A stretch of 64,000 bases of DNA from Actinostola sp. cb2023 (Eukaryota > Cnidaria > Anthozoa > Actiniaria > Actinostolidae): contig JAUJYZ010001508.1 of NCBI GenBank assembly GCA_033675265.1, positions 76,001-140,000 on the forward strand, written 5' to 3'. Position numbers and translations under genes: made by a program. The notes below the pieces were generated by a model that was given only the letters and a program-made list of their open reading frames with translations, was not told where the DNA came from and made no database searches. How positions within the stretch are numbered: position 1 is the stretch's first letter; each line of letters starts with the position of its first letter. Below, piece after piece: positions 1 through 12,925 of this stretch.

Positions 1-52
1 GAGAAATCATCAATTTCGGTCAGTGAAAGTTGGTCCATTGCCAGTAGTTATG

Positions 53-128
53 TAGTCTCCCTCGCAGGCCGTGTTTAGTGTCAGAGAGCGTTGCATGACG
101 ACACTAAACACGGCTGCGAGGGAGACTA
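53..128. mobile_element. 76-bp palindromic MITE with 9-bp target duplication
   Basis: Two arms of about 29-30 bp (left arm begins TAGTCTCCCTCGCAGGCCGT) are near-perfect reverse complements around a 17-bp loop. The element is flanked on both sides by GTAGTTATG (44-52 and 129-137), a 9-bp target-site duplication. It is too small to encode anything, so it would be non-autonomous. The 9-bp duplication points to Mutator-like transposases, but the superfamily is inference. Boundaries are certain to the base because duplication and inverted repeat agree. Confidence 0.85.
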
Positions 129-137
129 GTAGTTATG

Positions 138-3100
138 AGGCGGTAATTAAGTTTCTCTAATTAAATTTTTGGGTTTGGAAACGATTCAAGAATCATACAA
201 ATCGGCCACCAGAGTGACTGCTGTGTTCAGGCCTCGCTACAAACACGTTGGATCATCTGGAATTATTTAAAACACAATAGTTTGGTCGTCGGTAAACCAT
301 TTGAATAAGTTCAATCGAGATCGAGTTTTAGCTTCAACTTTTCTAGTGGTTCATAATTATATGGAAATAAAGGTTAATAATAAACGTTAACTGATATAAT
401 AATAAAAGTTTAGAATATTTCCGTTGATTTTTTCTATTCCAAATTGCCTTATGTCTATAGTCATATAGAGTTTTAGAGCTACAAACAAGTTTTAGTTTGA
501 ATGTTTTGATAATGTTGAAAATCTTGGTATGTTTATGGTGAAAACCGTTTTTAACAATTCTGTTTCCCTCTCGTCCTTTCCTTCGATTCCCACTTCCTCT
601 CTAGCTTTCATTATGTTTCTTCCCTTCCATTCCCTTTTGTTCCAGCCCTTCATTTCTCTTTTACTTCTGTAGTTTTAACTTGTTTTCTTCTCTTTCTTTC
701 TTTCTTTCTTTACTCATTTTTTCCTGATATCCTCTTTTCTCCTCTTTTCTATTCAGTTTTCCCGTTATTTTTCTCTTTTCTTTTCCTTAATTAAACAATT
801 TTCTTTTTTCTTCACTGCTTTCTTGCTTCGTTTTCATGATATTGTTAATATTCAATCTCCACATCTTTCTATTCTATTGATATGTTAAACCTAAGGCATT
901 GCAGCTCAGTAAACAAGTAGCAGCGACAACTGAATTGATGAAAAATTAATAAACAAACCACAAAAGTGTTCACTGAATCTTCGAGAAACTACGAAAATAT
1001 ATTTGAATTAAAATTTTTTTTAAATTATATATTTTGACAACTGAAAGTAAATACAAAGGTTTATTGGGATTTTTTAGGTCTTTTTTTAGTTAAAAATATC
1101 CGCTGAAGTTATAAATTGTACTGAGACATTTTGGCCGCGCGGAAATTCTCATTTTTGTATGCAAAACCCGACCCCTCCCCCCAATTGCAAAAGCAGGCTC
1201 TAAAGTCCTAAAGCAACACATTAAGCGTTAACTATTTCATTTATAGAGAATTTCTATCTGTGAAAAGATGTTTTTATATCAAATTCAATAGCTTTTTACT
1301 CCATCAAATTGTTTCTTATTTCAACCTTTCTCGCTTCATTAGTGAGTGTACCTGCAATTCGAGTCAATTGATAAAGATGAATGGGGCACCAGAATCCTTG
1401 TTATGAAATATTAATTTGATGCCTGCGAGCTAATCAAGCTAAGTGCACTTGTGAAATATGTTATTTTGAAGTGTTCTAGACTGTTGTGCCGCTACTAAAT
1501 ATGCTGGCAAAATTTCAAATAAAAATCTGTTAAATTTGTTTTTTCATTGTAATTTGTGCGCACGATTTTGCTCAACTTTACGCTTGAGGAAACCTTACAA
1601 AGTTACTCTACGAACTATTACCAAGCGAGAAATTACTTTATAACTTACAAACAACTGAGATTTTGTACTGTTGTTTTGTTGTGAAATGTCGGTCGACCTT
1701 TTTACTTAACGTATGATCAAGTTCTTTCTGCTCTGACTGAGTTTTCTCTGAATGTATGACAACATTGTGAAGACTTTGCAAGGAAAGATGCAATACTTCA
1801 AAACCTGAAAATGTAACATTGTATAAATCTCTAAGCGAACATAAACACTTGCAGTTGCTTCCTCCCTTCTTCCTTCCTTTCCTACTTTTCTTTCCTTGTC
1901 TTTTTGTTTTGTTCTTGTTCGTTTTGTGGACATCAAATAACAGCGCACACGACGAAACTCTAAATTACCGGTTCATCGCGTATTCAAACTATTATTCTCT
2001 TCAACTGCTGCAAGGTTTCGATGAATACTCAAAGGAGAATGTCTCCATGAATTGAATGAATACAGAAAGAATTTTCATCACTCAAACGACTAAAACTACC
2101 AGCCTTTTCCAACTCTCAATGCCGGCTTATTCTATCTACAAGACACAGGACACAATACATCGCAAATTGGCGCCCTAGCTATAACAAACTGAACTCTTTT
2201 CACATCCTGTTACAGTTACAGTGCGAATCGAAAAACCGTGAGCACTCAGAAATAGTTCAGAAATCGTTTATTGTTCGTTGAACAATCAGAAACGACTCTC
2301 TAACTGCAAGAAGTTTATCTGACTACAAATTAGTCGAACTGAACCAGCTCTAAGGGACACAAGTTTGACAAGATTTTGCAACAGTTCTTAGTAGAGCATG
2401 CTTATCATTATTTTAAGAACTGTTCTTATTATTGTAATAGTTTGCTAGTTCAAAGGGTCTTAGTAACTATCGCAGAGGAAGGAGTATCCCAATACCGAAT
2501 CCAGTTGTCAATGGTAACGGATTGTACTGACGCAAATTTGCAAAAAGTTCAAGACAATGTTTAGTTAATCAATTATAATTTCATTCCTCAACAACAAATT
2601 GAAAAAGAGGACGATGTTAAGATATATGTTAAGATTTACAGGAAAAAGATGACTAAATATATTATCACAGCAACAACATCCAACGAAACCTTACACGGGC
2701 TTTTCAAAACACTGCTAAACGGCGCTTTTACTCTCAAAAAGAGAAGCTATTTTCCCTCAAATTTCTTCATCATTTCTCAAGACGACGTTTGACAGTTTGA
2801 CCAAGTTATATCAGTCTTAATCTCCTGACAGGAATTACGAGGTTTTGAAGGTGAAACCAAAAATATTCGCATCATAAGTGAACACCATCGTTTCTCAGGA
2901 GAAGGGGATTGGGAATTAATTGCAAAGTGAATCAGTGTTTTTTTCATTGGTAACCGGGGTTTCAGGGTTTTTTTTTTGCAAATTACTCATCCGTTTTCAA
3001 GCCAATTTAGTTAAGTTAGGCCTCAAAGGCCGCGCATAAGTCCTTTTGTTGCATCCCCTAGATACTACTACGACAACACAAAACAAACATTCATATCTAA

Positions 3101-4348
3101 GGCATTTACAGCAATGAATAGGACGAGAGAATTGGAGGACAAGGCAATTACTAATTGTTAGCTATTAGATATATAAAAGTTTGAAGCGAGTCAAAACTAC
3201 ATGCAGCGAAAAATCTCGCATCGTGTCGCTTATCGAAAACAACGGAATTTCTGTGTCCGAAAATTCTACGTTTTTAGACAGTTTTGCTAAATTATGTGTT
3301 TGCAGTTACTTCAGCAACCTAGAACATTAGACTACGACTTTCTTGGAATATTCCTTTGTTTAAACGATGATTAACGATTTGAAAATGAAATTTAATATCT
3401 AGAATTCATCAAATTAGTTGAAACAGGTCTTGAAATTAAGACAGGATTTGAATTGAGTTTCTGAGGTAAGAATTGAATAGACAAAACAACTTCCATTTTT
3501 CCAAAACATGTTTTCTACGGCTCAGACGTTCGGAACGGTTTCATCTTTTAAAACTTTTTAATTTGCTTAGCAAATTCTTCCCTCTTATCATTGCTTGCGA
3601 TGTTTGCGGTTCTAAATTCGAGAGGACGAACAAACGGACAATCAGCCGCTAACGGGCGTAGAATAACTCACCAGAACAACGCCAGGAACTTATCGAGCAA
3701 GCTTCCCTTCTTATATTACGCTGTTCCATCGTAAACCTCGATCTATCTCCGGTCCCTATACAAGCGGTCCTCAAACAAAACCGTTAGAAAAACGGTTAGA
3801 AGTCAACAAGTTTAGTCGATCAATTCTCATCATTGACGGTGATGTCACCTAAGATGACTCGTCTTTTTTGCAGGTTTTACTGTGTTAATAAGTTAACCAA
3901 GCGAATACAGTTACGATTGTATCTTTATTGTGCTTTCTGGTTGCTCCATTGTTTAAATAACAATTTCAAGAATGGAAAACTGTTTTGCAGAGCGTCTAAA
4001 TCTAGTACATTGGTATACTGTTTGACATGGTGCTGGATAACGTTTATATATACAACTACCTTTATATCTTATCTAGAGTAAGTGTACTAGCTATAAGTGT
4101 AATAGTTATTTGGATGAATATGATTTTGTATAAGTGAAAAACATTGATAAAAAGATAAGTGCATAGTTTCAAATTCTATGTGGTATTCCTAAAACTACAA
4201 TACATTCAATCAATCTCAATTCAACCTCGATCCAAGCTCCATTTGGGTCGGTTATCACAATAAACCCAAACCCCTATAACGCTTCAGTTTACGGTTCTCA
4301 ATAATAAAACGCTATAGAAAGTGTTTTAAAATGTCATTGTTCGCTGCC
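138..4348. other. AT-rich non-coding stretch
   Basis: No convincing exon was seen on either strand. The short open frames here are low complexity or lack splice and domain support. A small TTTC microsatellite lies near 690-715. The interval is downstream of the minus-strand Sox gene. Confidence 0.5.
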
Positions 4349-4999
4349 TCATCGAGGGTTACTCGGTGGGTACTGACTGCATGGAGCATACAACGCAGAC
4401 TTGCAGTAAGGGTTGGGTAGCGAGTACATTGGAGCTTTCTCGACGTTTCTCTCTACCACACTGCTTGGCTGGAAACCAGGACTTGGCGGCATGATAGCCA
4501 GGGACATGTGATAGTCAGGGCGGCCTTGAGACTGCAGGTAACTACCTGGCAAGTAGTTCGACCTCTTGCTCATCGACGCTGTAGATACAGAGGGTGATCC
4601 AATAGGCATCATGAAGGCATCTGTATACGGTGGCGGGATGTGAGGGCTTAGGTAATGATGCATAGGGATTGAATACCCGGGTGAAATAGCCTCTGAAGTA
4701 CCGTAGGCAAAAGTAGCATACGGCTCCTTGGCTCGCGCTGACTTGTTCTTTCTTCTACGTGGTTTGTACGAGTAGTCGGGGTATTTCTGGTTGTGGACTG
4801 AGCGAAGGTGTTTGGCTTCCATGACGAACGGGCGCTTTTCTTCTTCGCTCAACCGGCTCCATTCTGCTCCTAACAGCTTGCTGATCTCGCAGTTCAGCAT
4901 GTTTGGGTACTTGAGGGCAAGCTTGCGTCTTTCAGTGCGCGACCAGACCATAAACGCATTCATAGGCCTCTTGATATGTTGATCGTCAGCTTCTGCCAT
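4349..4999 (-). CDS. Sox-family HMG-box transcription factor, intronless (SoxB-like)
   Basis: This single-exon gene encodes 216 residues. I start it at the ATG at 4999 ([14 protein letters not shown]...). The open frame extends two codons further upstream, but only from a TTG. The HMG box covers roughly residues 8-82 and carries the Sox signature RPMNAFMVW at 11-19, the helix motif LGAEW, EEKRPF and [10 protein letters not shown], with a basic nuclear-localisation stretch after the box. Sox proteins bind and bend AACAAT-type sites in the minor groove and control cell fate. The rest is a Pro/Ser/Tyr/Met-rich tail typical of Sox activation regions, with no second domain. The box looks closest to group B, but [17 protein letters not shown] differs from the usual SRGQRRKMA pattern, so the subgroup is uncertain. 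A TATATAG-like sequence lies near 5224-5232. A lineage-specific Sox paralogue is possible. Confidence 0.9.
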   Translation of the reverse strand: MAEADDQHIKRPMNAFMVWSRTERRKLALKYPNMLNCEISKLLGAEWSRLSEEEKRPFVMEAKHLRSVHNQKYPDYSYKPRRRKNKSARAKEPYATFAYGTSEAISPGYSIPMHHYLSPHIPPPYTDAFMMPIGSPSVSTASMSKRSNYLPGSYLQSQGRPDYHMSLAIMPPSPGFQPSSVVERNVEKAPMYSLPNPYCKSALYAPCSQYPPSNPR

Positions 5000-7207
5000 G
5001 TTCAAGATGGAATTCTTCTAAATTTTGGTAGAGTTTTCCGCTAACGTAGTTTCACCCTTTTTTTTCTTTGCGTATTTGTCTCTCCCGATAGAGTGATGTG
5101 AATAGGAATCCAAAAATGACCCAAACGCTTGAATCGGCCTTCGATTTTGTCTTTTCTAGTTGTAAGTGTATTGCGAACTTCAAAACGACTAACACACTGA
5201 AAGAAGGCATTGAGTTAGCTATCTATATAGCAGCCACCAACAATGCACCGTGTATGGTGAATTATTCATGAGCGATTCAAGACCCGTATGGATGTATCCT
5301 TCACCTCATTGTCAGGTGTACATGATTCACAAACAGCTGGAAAATCGCTAAACAATGGCTGACACATCAGCTACAACCACGACACACCCAATCAGAGATA
5401 ACTCACGTAAAAAGTAGTGGATCTAATTGAATTGTTCAGCGTTAATAGCCAGTAGAACCTGTTTTGTTCGCTTTGTGAGGAGTGTGATCTTCCTTGCTCA
5501 TTTTGGTGTTTCTTTTGTTTGTTTGATCGCTTAGATGCACTATTAAATAACCTTTAAGATGCTCCATCAACTAAAATAACGATAGCTTAAGCATAGAAAG
5601 TGTTGTCAATTTGAAAAGTTGCAAACAAATTGGGAATTCACCCCAAAAGACGATGCTCATTGAAGGCACAACATCTCTTCTGGTCTTATCAATATTTTAT
5701 GATTTATATATATCATGACGCACAACTCAGTCGTAAACTAGGTAAAAAGCAAGCTTGAAAACAACACAATAAAACCTGGACATAAAAACTGCATCAATGC
5801 GGCAAAGCCAATGTTTAGAGAGCTGCCGAAAAATTTAAGGCAAAAATATTGCAAAAACCTACTGTTTGTTGTAGTGGATTAAATGTCCATACGGTTTGAA
5901 TACTTGAAAGGCCTGAAACCTCAGTGCATTTAGCATTGCGCAAATAGCAATAACGGGGTTTACAGTTGCGACAAAACGTTCATTTTTTTCGATTTTTTTA
6001 ATTTTTCAATATGCAATTTCCTCAGTGGTATTCATTAGAACTTCACAGCGCAAAAGATAAAACGACCAACAATTCTAGCTGATCTATCTATAATAAACCG
6101 TGAATGTGTTGTGTAGTGATATGATACATTGAATGACTTCTAAGCCCTTGTGAGAAGAGTTGAAATACAAAAACAACGTAATTTTGAATTCATTTTTCAA
6201 GCCATCGAAATCTACACACAGTGTGAACACTGTAATCTCGAGTTGGTTAACAAAGTTTTTAGTTTATAAGATTGAGATAAGAAACAACTCCAAAACTAAT
6301 GACATTATAGTTGTTTATTGAGACACGCTAACATGTTACGGCTATACTAAGTAATGCGTTAGTTAACATATCGTGGTCTGATATTTTTATGGAGTCAGAC
6401 AAACAGGTTTGACTAGTTTAACCAGTTTGACCACTGTCACGGCATGCACAATGTCATCTGTTTTGCCATGTTCGCCCATGTTGAGCAACTAACGTACTAC
6501 ACTGTATATTATGTATCAACATTATTCACGCTGCTATAAACCACTTGTAACATTGGCAATAGCTAACCAAAGGAGCAGAAAATGATAAACATTTCGTCTC
6601 TTGCTCGCTTGGATGCTATAACTGACTTCATTACTAAACGTTCTGGGTTTAAAATATCTTCTTTTGAAGTCAAATCATTTTTATTTATTTGTTTATTTAT
6701 TATTTTGTAACAATTTTTTCCAAAGGCAGGTAGAAGTTACAAAAGAACACGAAGTTCCCTACTAGGTAGTCTAATTATAATATGCGAGGCACCGCAAGGT
6801 AGGAAACAATTGCAATTCCAATCATAAAATACTTTCAATTCAAAGTTAGTTTTTTAATAAATGATTTCCACAAAGCTCGTACACCGATAATAAAGCTATA
6901 AACAGCTCTAATCCTCTTCATTTTCGTATAATAATGCGATGCGTCTTTCTTGGTTGTTTGAGCTCTCATGCGCATGCGTAGTGATGTGTTGTTGTTGCGG
7001 GACGTATAAACACAGGCGTTGCAACACGTGGTAACAAACCCAGTCCTTCGGTTTTGTCTTTTCACATCGAAAATAAATGCTCTGTTTGTCATTCGTTGTA
7101 CTATATACTGTAGTATAGATACACGTGGAGACGAACTCGAGGATTGAGAGGACGCCGCATCGAGACAAACATATACATTGATCTTCCTTGAATGACTGTC
7201 TATTATC

Positions 7208-7367
7208 CCGTGGCGGATTTAGGGGGGTTCATTGGGTGTCCGTGCACCCCCCTTGCTGCCCAGGAACAATTCAATAATACGATTTTTTTAAATACAAAAA
7301 ATCGGTGCGCATAACATTTCCTTCTGGAGTGAACCCCTCACCTCAAAATCCTAGATCCGCCCCAGAT
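7208..7367. mobile_element. Short hAT-like MITE remnant
   Basis: Terminal sequences GTGGCGGATTTAGG and CCTAGATCCGCCCC form an imperfect inverted repeat about 160 bp apart. Ends of the type CAGTGGCGGATCTAGG are common in hAT-type non-autonomous elements, which is the only basis for the class. No clean 8-bp duplication was found, so the boundaries are approximate. Confidence 0.5.
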
Positions 7368-7491
7368 CCCAACAGAGGGTGGGCAGGGAACTTATTTGGC
7401 CATTTCAGCCTTAAAGTAATTCGTTCAGGGATAAACGTTGTTCAAAAGTTCATAATAACGACTTAAAAATTCGTTAAAAAAAAAATGTCGT

Positions 7492-7620
7492 TCTTATATA
7501 GCGCATTTCACATTGTCTCAATGCGCTTTACAACCGATGGAGGACTTTTTCGGGCTGCATATGAGTGAAGGTGCCTACGGCAGCCGAGCAGCTTACAATC
7601 ATGAGGAGTTTGTACGTCAG
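7492..7620. repeat. Dispersed repeat, copy 1 (related copy at 58508-58625)
   Basis: About 120 bp starting at TTCTTATATAGCGCATTTCA is repeated with roughly 90 percent identity at 58508-58625. Shared later motifs include CAATGCGCTTTACAACC, TTTTTCGGGCTGCATATGA and GCAGCCGAGCAGCTTACAAT. Two copies 51 kb apart show an interspersed repeat. Family unknown; a SINE-like or transposon-internal fragment is possible. Confidence 0.7.
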
Positions 7621-10467
7621 TTTTGAGAACTTGAAGAGGGAACAGATTGTCCTGACACCAAACTTCCATAGCATATGTATTTACTACACTACCCCCCACA
7701 GTCGTATTCAATGCACACTTGATCGTTAAGTGCCGAGCTTCCTTCAGTTGGCTCCTGTGATCAAGATTCTGCCTCAATGAACTGTCACTGACTAAAACAG
7801 CGCATCAGAGACGGTCAAAATGGAGGTCATTGTCGTGTAATCTTTTACTAATATAAATAGCTGTGTCCGACAGAATCGAATATATCAGTTAAATTTAGAA
7901 AAATGCCTGGATAGAAGAGATTGATGACACGATCCATATAGTGTCAAATCACTGCTCATTCTTTGCATGTACTACATGAACACGAAGAATATTGTATTAG
8001 ATGTCTTTTTAACAAGATGTTGGACATAGCCAAGCTGGATTCGCGCTAATTACTCGAGCTTAGAAACAATTATGGGCCCAGCTATGTTCCCTCTCTCTAG
8101 TGCTACATTAACATCACCAGATCTTTTTAAGATGTTTAAAATAGTAAATAAATAGAGTGGAAGATTTAAACGAATGAAAGGACAAGCTGTTAATGAACCT
8201 TTAAGGGGGTCCGAGAGGCGTCATTTTCAGGGTCAAACTGACTTTCATCTGTCTTTTTTGCTGCTTGATTTCGTGGTCCTTTAAGAAACAACAACAGTAC
8301 TACGCCCACGTGTGTTCCTTCTGTTCTTTCAGAACCGACACTTCTTCGCTCTAGAATACTTGTTCATACGATGTCAGAATATTCAAGTACAGTTTTTCAG
8401 TTCTGCACTTCAGACTTCGTGTATTGTCTGAGACTCGTTTACCAACGCTTGTTTGACTACAGACCTACACGAAGCAAAGCTTAGTCTTACTGTTCGAAGC
8501 ACGGTGCAACTCAGCTTGTTAAGCAGTTTGGTAAGTGGGTTAAACTGAATAAGTTATACTTCACCCACGAGCGAGTATCCTGTTCTCCTAACAAAAAGCG
8601 GGCCAAAAATGATCTTAGAAAAGTCACTCTAGAATCACAAAGAACCAACATCAAACTTAGGTTTATGGAACTTCGTTTTGAGACTGAATTATGGTAGCTT
8701 TGATTCAAACAATGAAAATGCAACAGTCGCCAAAATGGCTCTATCAGTAAACGTCAATTAATGTAGATCAGTTAACGCAAAACCAAGCAGACTGTCTTTG
8801 GAACTTCGTTTTGAGACTGAAGTTTTGGTAACTTTAAAAGTAACCAATAAGACAAGAACTGACAACAGTGCATGTCTGGCAGACGTTTTGCTTTATCTTC
8901 GTCTCAGTTAACTGTACTTCATGTAGCTATCGATAGTCTTTCAAACTCTGTCATTGGCTTACTTAACGAGCTGTTTATGACTCAATAAGTTACGAAATCA
9001 TTTGCTACAAGGGAGTTTACTCACTTAGGAAAGATAGTTTTGAAGTTGTGGACTTTAACGTGGGAAATAGTTATTGACAAATTCAATAAATAATATGAAT
9101 TGTACAACATTGTGAAAAAAGGGGAAGTATTATCAATTATTACAATTCGGTCTCGCCAACTCCTGAATTCCTGAAACCTTTAAAAGTTAACAAGAACTGA
9201 GCCACAAAGCCCAAATACATGAAAATGCAAATGTTTTGTATCTTCTCGTGAGCATTTAAACAATGTTTATTAATGCGGGTTTAAAAGTGTCGCCTTTTTC
9301 AAGGTTTATCAAAGGTTCAAAAGTAGCTAGTAGTTTTGGCCAGCGGTCGACATCATGAATCCAAGATGGCGCTCAAACTTTTCAACTTCATCAGTTGTGC
9401 TCTATTAACAATACAAAAATCCCATTTTTGTTGATGATAGTAACTATTAAAGACTTTACCAGGTAAAACGCTTCAAAAGCTATGTGCAAAATGAGATTTC
9501 ATTCAATTTACTGCTTTTATTAGAGGCATAAACGCTTAAAAAACTGAATTGAAGTGACTTCGCCAAGACTACATGCATGAAGCAAACATGGCCGACGTAA
9601 CTGAACATCAAACTTTCATAAAAAGCATCCTATTTTCCTACTATGTACAGTTTTCAAATTAATGACTACAATACTATTTGCAACCGTGTTTTATGTAATT
9701 AGTTCAGTGAGAAGATCTTTTCAGAGGGGGACATCCAAAATTTGAATAAGTTCAGCCTCACTTTTAAATTGCCATTGAGAGTAGTATTTTAAAAGAACGA
9801 TTTACGAGCTGTCATTGGGATTCCACTCTTGCATTCATCCCCTACTCTACCACTACTGTGGCAAATAATGATCCATTCTGCTTTACTGAACCATGGGCCA
9901 ACGCCTAGGATAGTTCTGCAAATATCTCCCAAGATGGCAGGTATGTCAATCACTGCTCCACACTAAATTAAACCTGCACAAATTCCTTACTGACTATCAC
10001 CGTTACTACACGCAACATGGAATTCACTGAATCTGTCTCTGTTGACTTTGATTTCAAATCTAACGTGACTTGCTATCTTCGACACTGGTTGGTCGTCATT
10101 TGGGGCCAATTTACTCAATCTGGGACTCAGATGGAAAGCACTTTTGAATAACTTGGCCGATTGTCGTCTCAGCCAGCCTCATCACTGTTCACTAGCACGT
10201 TATGTACTTGGTCTATTACTGCGATGACAGCTCGGGACTCTTTGTAGATTGGGGCAAAATGGGATAATAATAAGCTAAAGTCAATAAGCAATAGACAGCT
10301 GCATTCGAGGGGATCCGACGTCTACCTATATAGTCTTTGACTACATTGTGAAAGTTTTCAAAAGAGTAAAGACAGGAATAAACAGTTTTGTCCAATGCTT
10401 GTCTTGAAACTAAACTTGCAAAAAATGAAGTCATTTTGCAATCGTGTTTCCTAGTTTTCATGCCTGC

Positions 10468-10617
10468 ATCAGGGCCGTACACAGCACAGGGGCAGGGGGG
10501 GCAGTTGCCCACCTAGCAGGGTGAAAAAAGTACTGTGAACTGTACTATTTTTATATATTTTTTTGCTGTTAAATACGTACTGCCCCCCCCTTAAATTTTG
10601 GGTTATGTACGGCCCTG
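10468..10617. mobile_element. Short inverted-repeat element (hAT-like ends)
   Basis: The ends CAGGGCCGTACA and TGTACGGCCCTG are inverted copies about 150 bp apart, enclosing two G/C-run segments (GGCAGGGGGGGCAG and CTGCCCCCCCC) that also pair. Both ends carry the CAGGG start common among hAT MITEs. No matching flanking duplication was found. Confidence 0.5.
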
Positions 10618-12854
10618 TACATTCACGAAAACCTTTTGGCACTTGTCCAAAAACCTCTTTGAGAAGCTCCTAGCATTACTAACACCACTCCTTTTGGATT
10701 TGTAGCAACAATGCAGCTTGAAAAGACGTAGGAATCTTTCTCATTTTTCAAGCCATGTTTCAGCTGCTAAGCTGGTTCAGTGTTATATATTTAATTGCTT
10801 TTTAAGATACTATGTTGCATGCAAAAAAGTGCCATCCAAGCCTTATTGATAGATGGACTCATCCTCCTCCAAACAAAGGGCTTGCTCAGCAGCTGAACAC
10901 CCTAACTGCTGAGCAAATTTGAATTCTCTAATAACTCAAGCGTCGTATTTGCAGGCTTGTTACTGAGGAAAATGCGTCATCTGCCCAGCAACACAGCTCA
11001 CACGTCATCTTTCTCCAGCCCAGTGAAGATATGTAATCTTCAAGGTCGGTTGTTTTGTGTGATAAATACAAAGTAAGCCTTTGGATATTAAAGTTGGGTT
11101 GGAGTAATGTTTGTATTCAATAAAAACACCTGCTTACGAGGTTCCATAGTCTTCAGGCTTAATGTATCAAGGCTTTAAACAAACACAATCGAGATTTGCA
11201 TTTGCGTGTGAGAAAATTCAAAGTGTTTGTTTGTCATTTGTTTTGTTACGAGGGCCTAGCAACAGCACGTTTCCAATAGAGAACCCTTGAGACTTGAACT
11301 ACGTAGAAAATCTTCAAGGGTAGAGTACTAATCGGCTTATCATCCCATGGCTAAAGATGTGTCAATTTTGGAAGGTGCTGAGAAACATAGTGAGAGAAAG
11401 TTTCAATGTATACAATCCATTGTCTTGTCTACGCATTAAAACCATCGGTATAGTCTAGGTGTTAGGTATCTCTGCCTTACAAAGCTATGACAGACAAACG
11501 CCTTAATGTGTTGAAAGTGGGTTTTCTACGGAAGCCATAATCTCTGAAGCTATTGTAGTATAGGTTAATGGCCCTTCCAACGAGCCCAAACCTCTCATCG
11601 AATGATCGCCAACAATGCCTAACCCTTTCTAATGATTAGCCTCACATGTGTGTGAATGTTTTTAATCAATCCGCTCCACGTTGTGCAAACACGGGGAGTT
11701 GAAGAACTCAAGATCTCATTCGATGAGTTACCTCGGAGATTTGACTAAAACGCGAAGTCGGGACAATCACTGTATTTTTTGGTGTTATTTTACTATTAAA
11801 ACTAAATTCACAACCACGAAATTCACTCTACATGATAGTTAACCCGTTAAACTAACACAGACGCTTCTAAGCACTATAAATATCGTCTTTTCTTGCAAAA
11901 CGGTTGTGTTTTTAGGCCCATTTAGAGTCTGTAGTTTGTTAGCCATTATTATGCAAATTAGGGAGTTGACAATGGCTTAATATCAAATATAGACGAAATG
12001 AAACGGCTTGAAAAAGTTCAAAATTCTCGGGAAAAAATTCATTACGACCAACACTAAATATGCATGAATTAGTGGAAAATCGTCTAGTAACGCGGTATTG
12101 TCCATTTGGGAAAGAAAAATCTGACAAAATTAGGGATAAAGTTTGCACTTTTTAGATTTTTTTACTGAACTTATTATTCAATTATTCATCGATGAAGTTC
12201 ACAAACATTGTCACAACAAAGTGTTTGAATTTCGTTTTTAATGTAAAAACTTAAAACAAAGGTCTTAAAGAAGAAGATATATCAACTTCAAGTTGAAAAA
12301 CATGCGTTTTTGGCTGGAAAAACGGCTTTGAAGTAAATTCTAATGTTGATCGATTGAACCATCATTTGCCAACTGTGTTCCGCATCCATGATTTCTTTTT
12401 TATTTTAAGCTCTTTAAAAAGCCATTTTCTCTGTTCTGTAACTCGAATAAAAGGTTTATATATTTGAAAAACGAGTTGTAAAGTATCTAATTAATGAGTC
12501 GGGAATACATGTAAAAGAAGTTTAAAAAGTAAACAGGAATTGAAGCCGGTCATGCATTCGGTGAAATCTGGAAGAATTGAACATTCAAAGATCAGACTGT
12601 CAATATAAACGCGCCGAAGGGAACTGCCTGGCTTAGGTTGGCTGTACTGATGTGAACTGGTCAGTTGGCTGAACTGGTTTGAAATATCAGAGTGAATGAT
12701 TAGTTTAGTTTAATGAATTAATTCGCCACTGTTGCAAAAATTTACAAACAAAATAATTGGCTGTGCCATGCAGAGTGAACTAGTTGGCTGTACCGGGTGA
12801 ACTGACTGGTTGGCTGTACCGGTTTCCAATGGCAGGCCAAAGAATTCATCTCAT

Positions 12855-12925
12855 TTATTATGAATGAATGAAAACCTTTATTTAAACAGGGTATTCCCTT
12901 CAGTAACAAAACGTACTGCTATCAA
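12855..12925 (-). repeat. Dispersed retroelement-like 3' tail, copy 1
   Basis: This segment (TGAATGAATGAAAACC...GGAGCCCTAA) is the reverse complement, with some divergence, of 16505-16580. The repeated simple tail GAATGAATGAA next to a conserved body is the pattern left by a LINE or SINE 3' end. No coding sequence is attached. Confidence 0.55.

Noticed and set aside
4983..5005. Upstream start of the Sox gene at 5005
   Set aside because: The codon there is TTG; the first ATG is at 4999, in the HMG frame.
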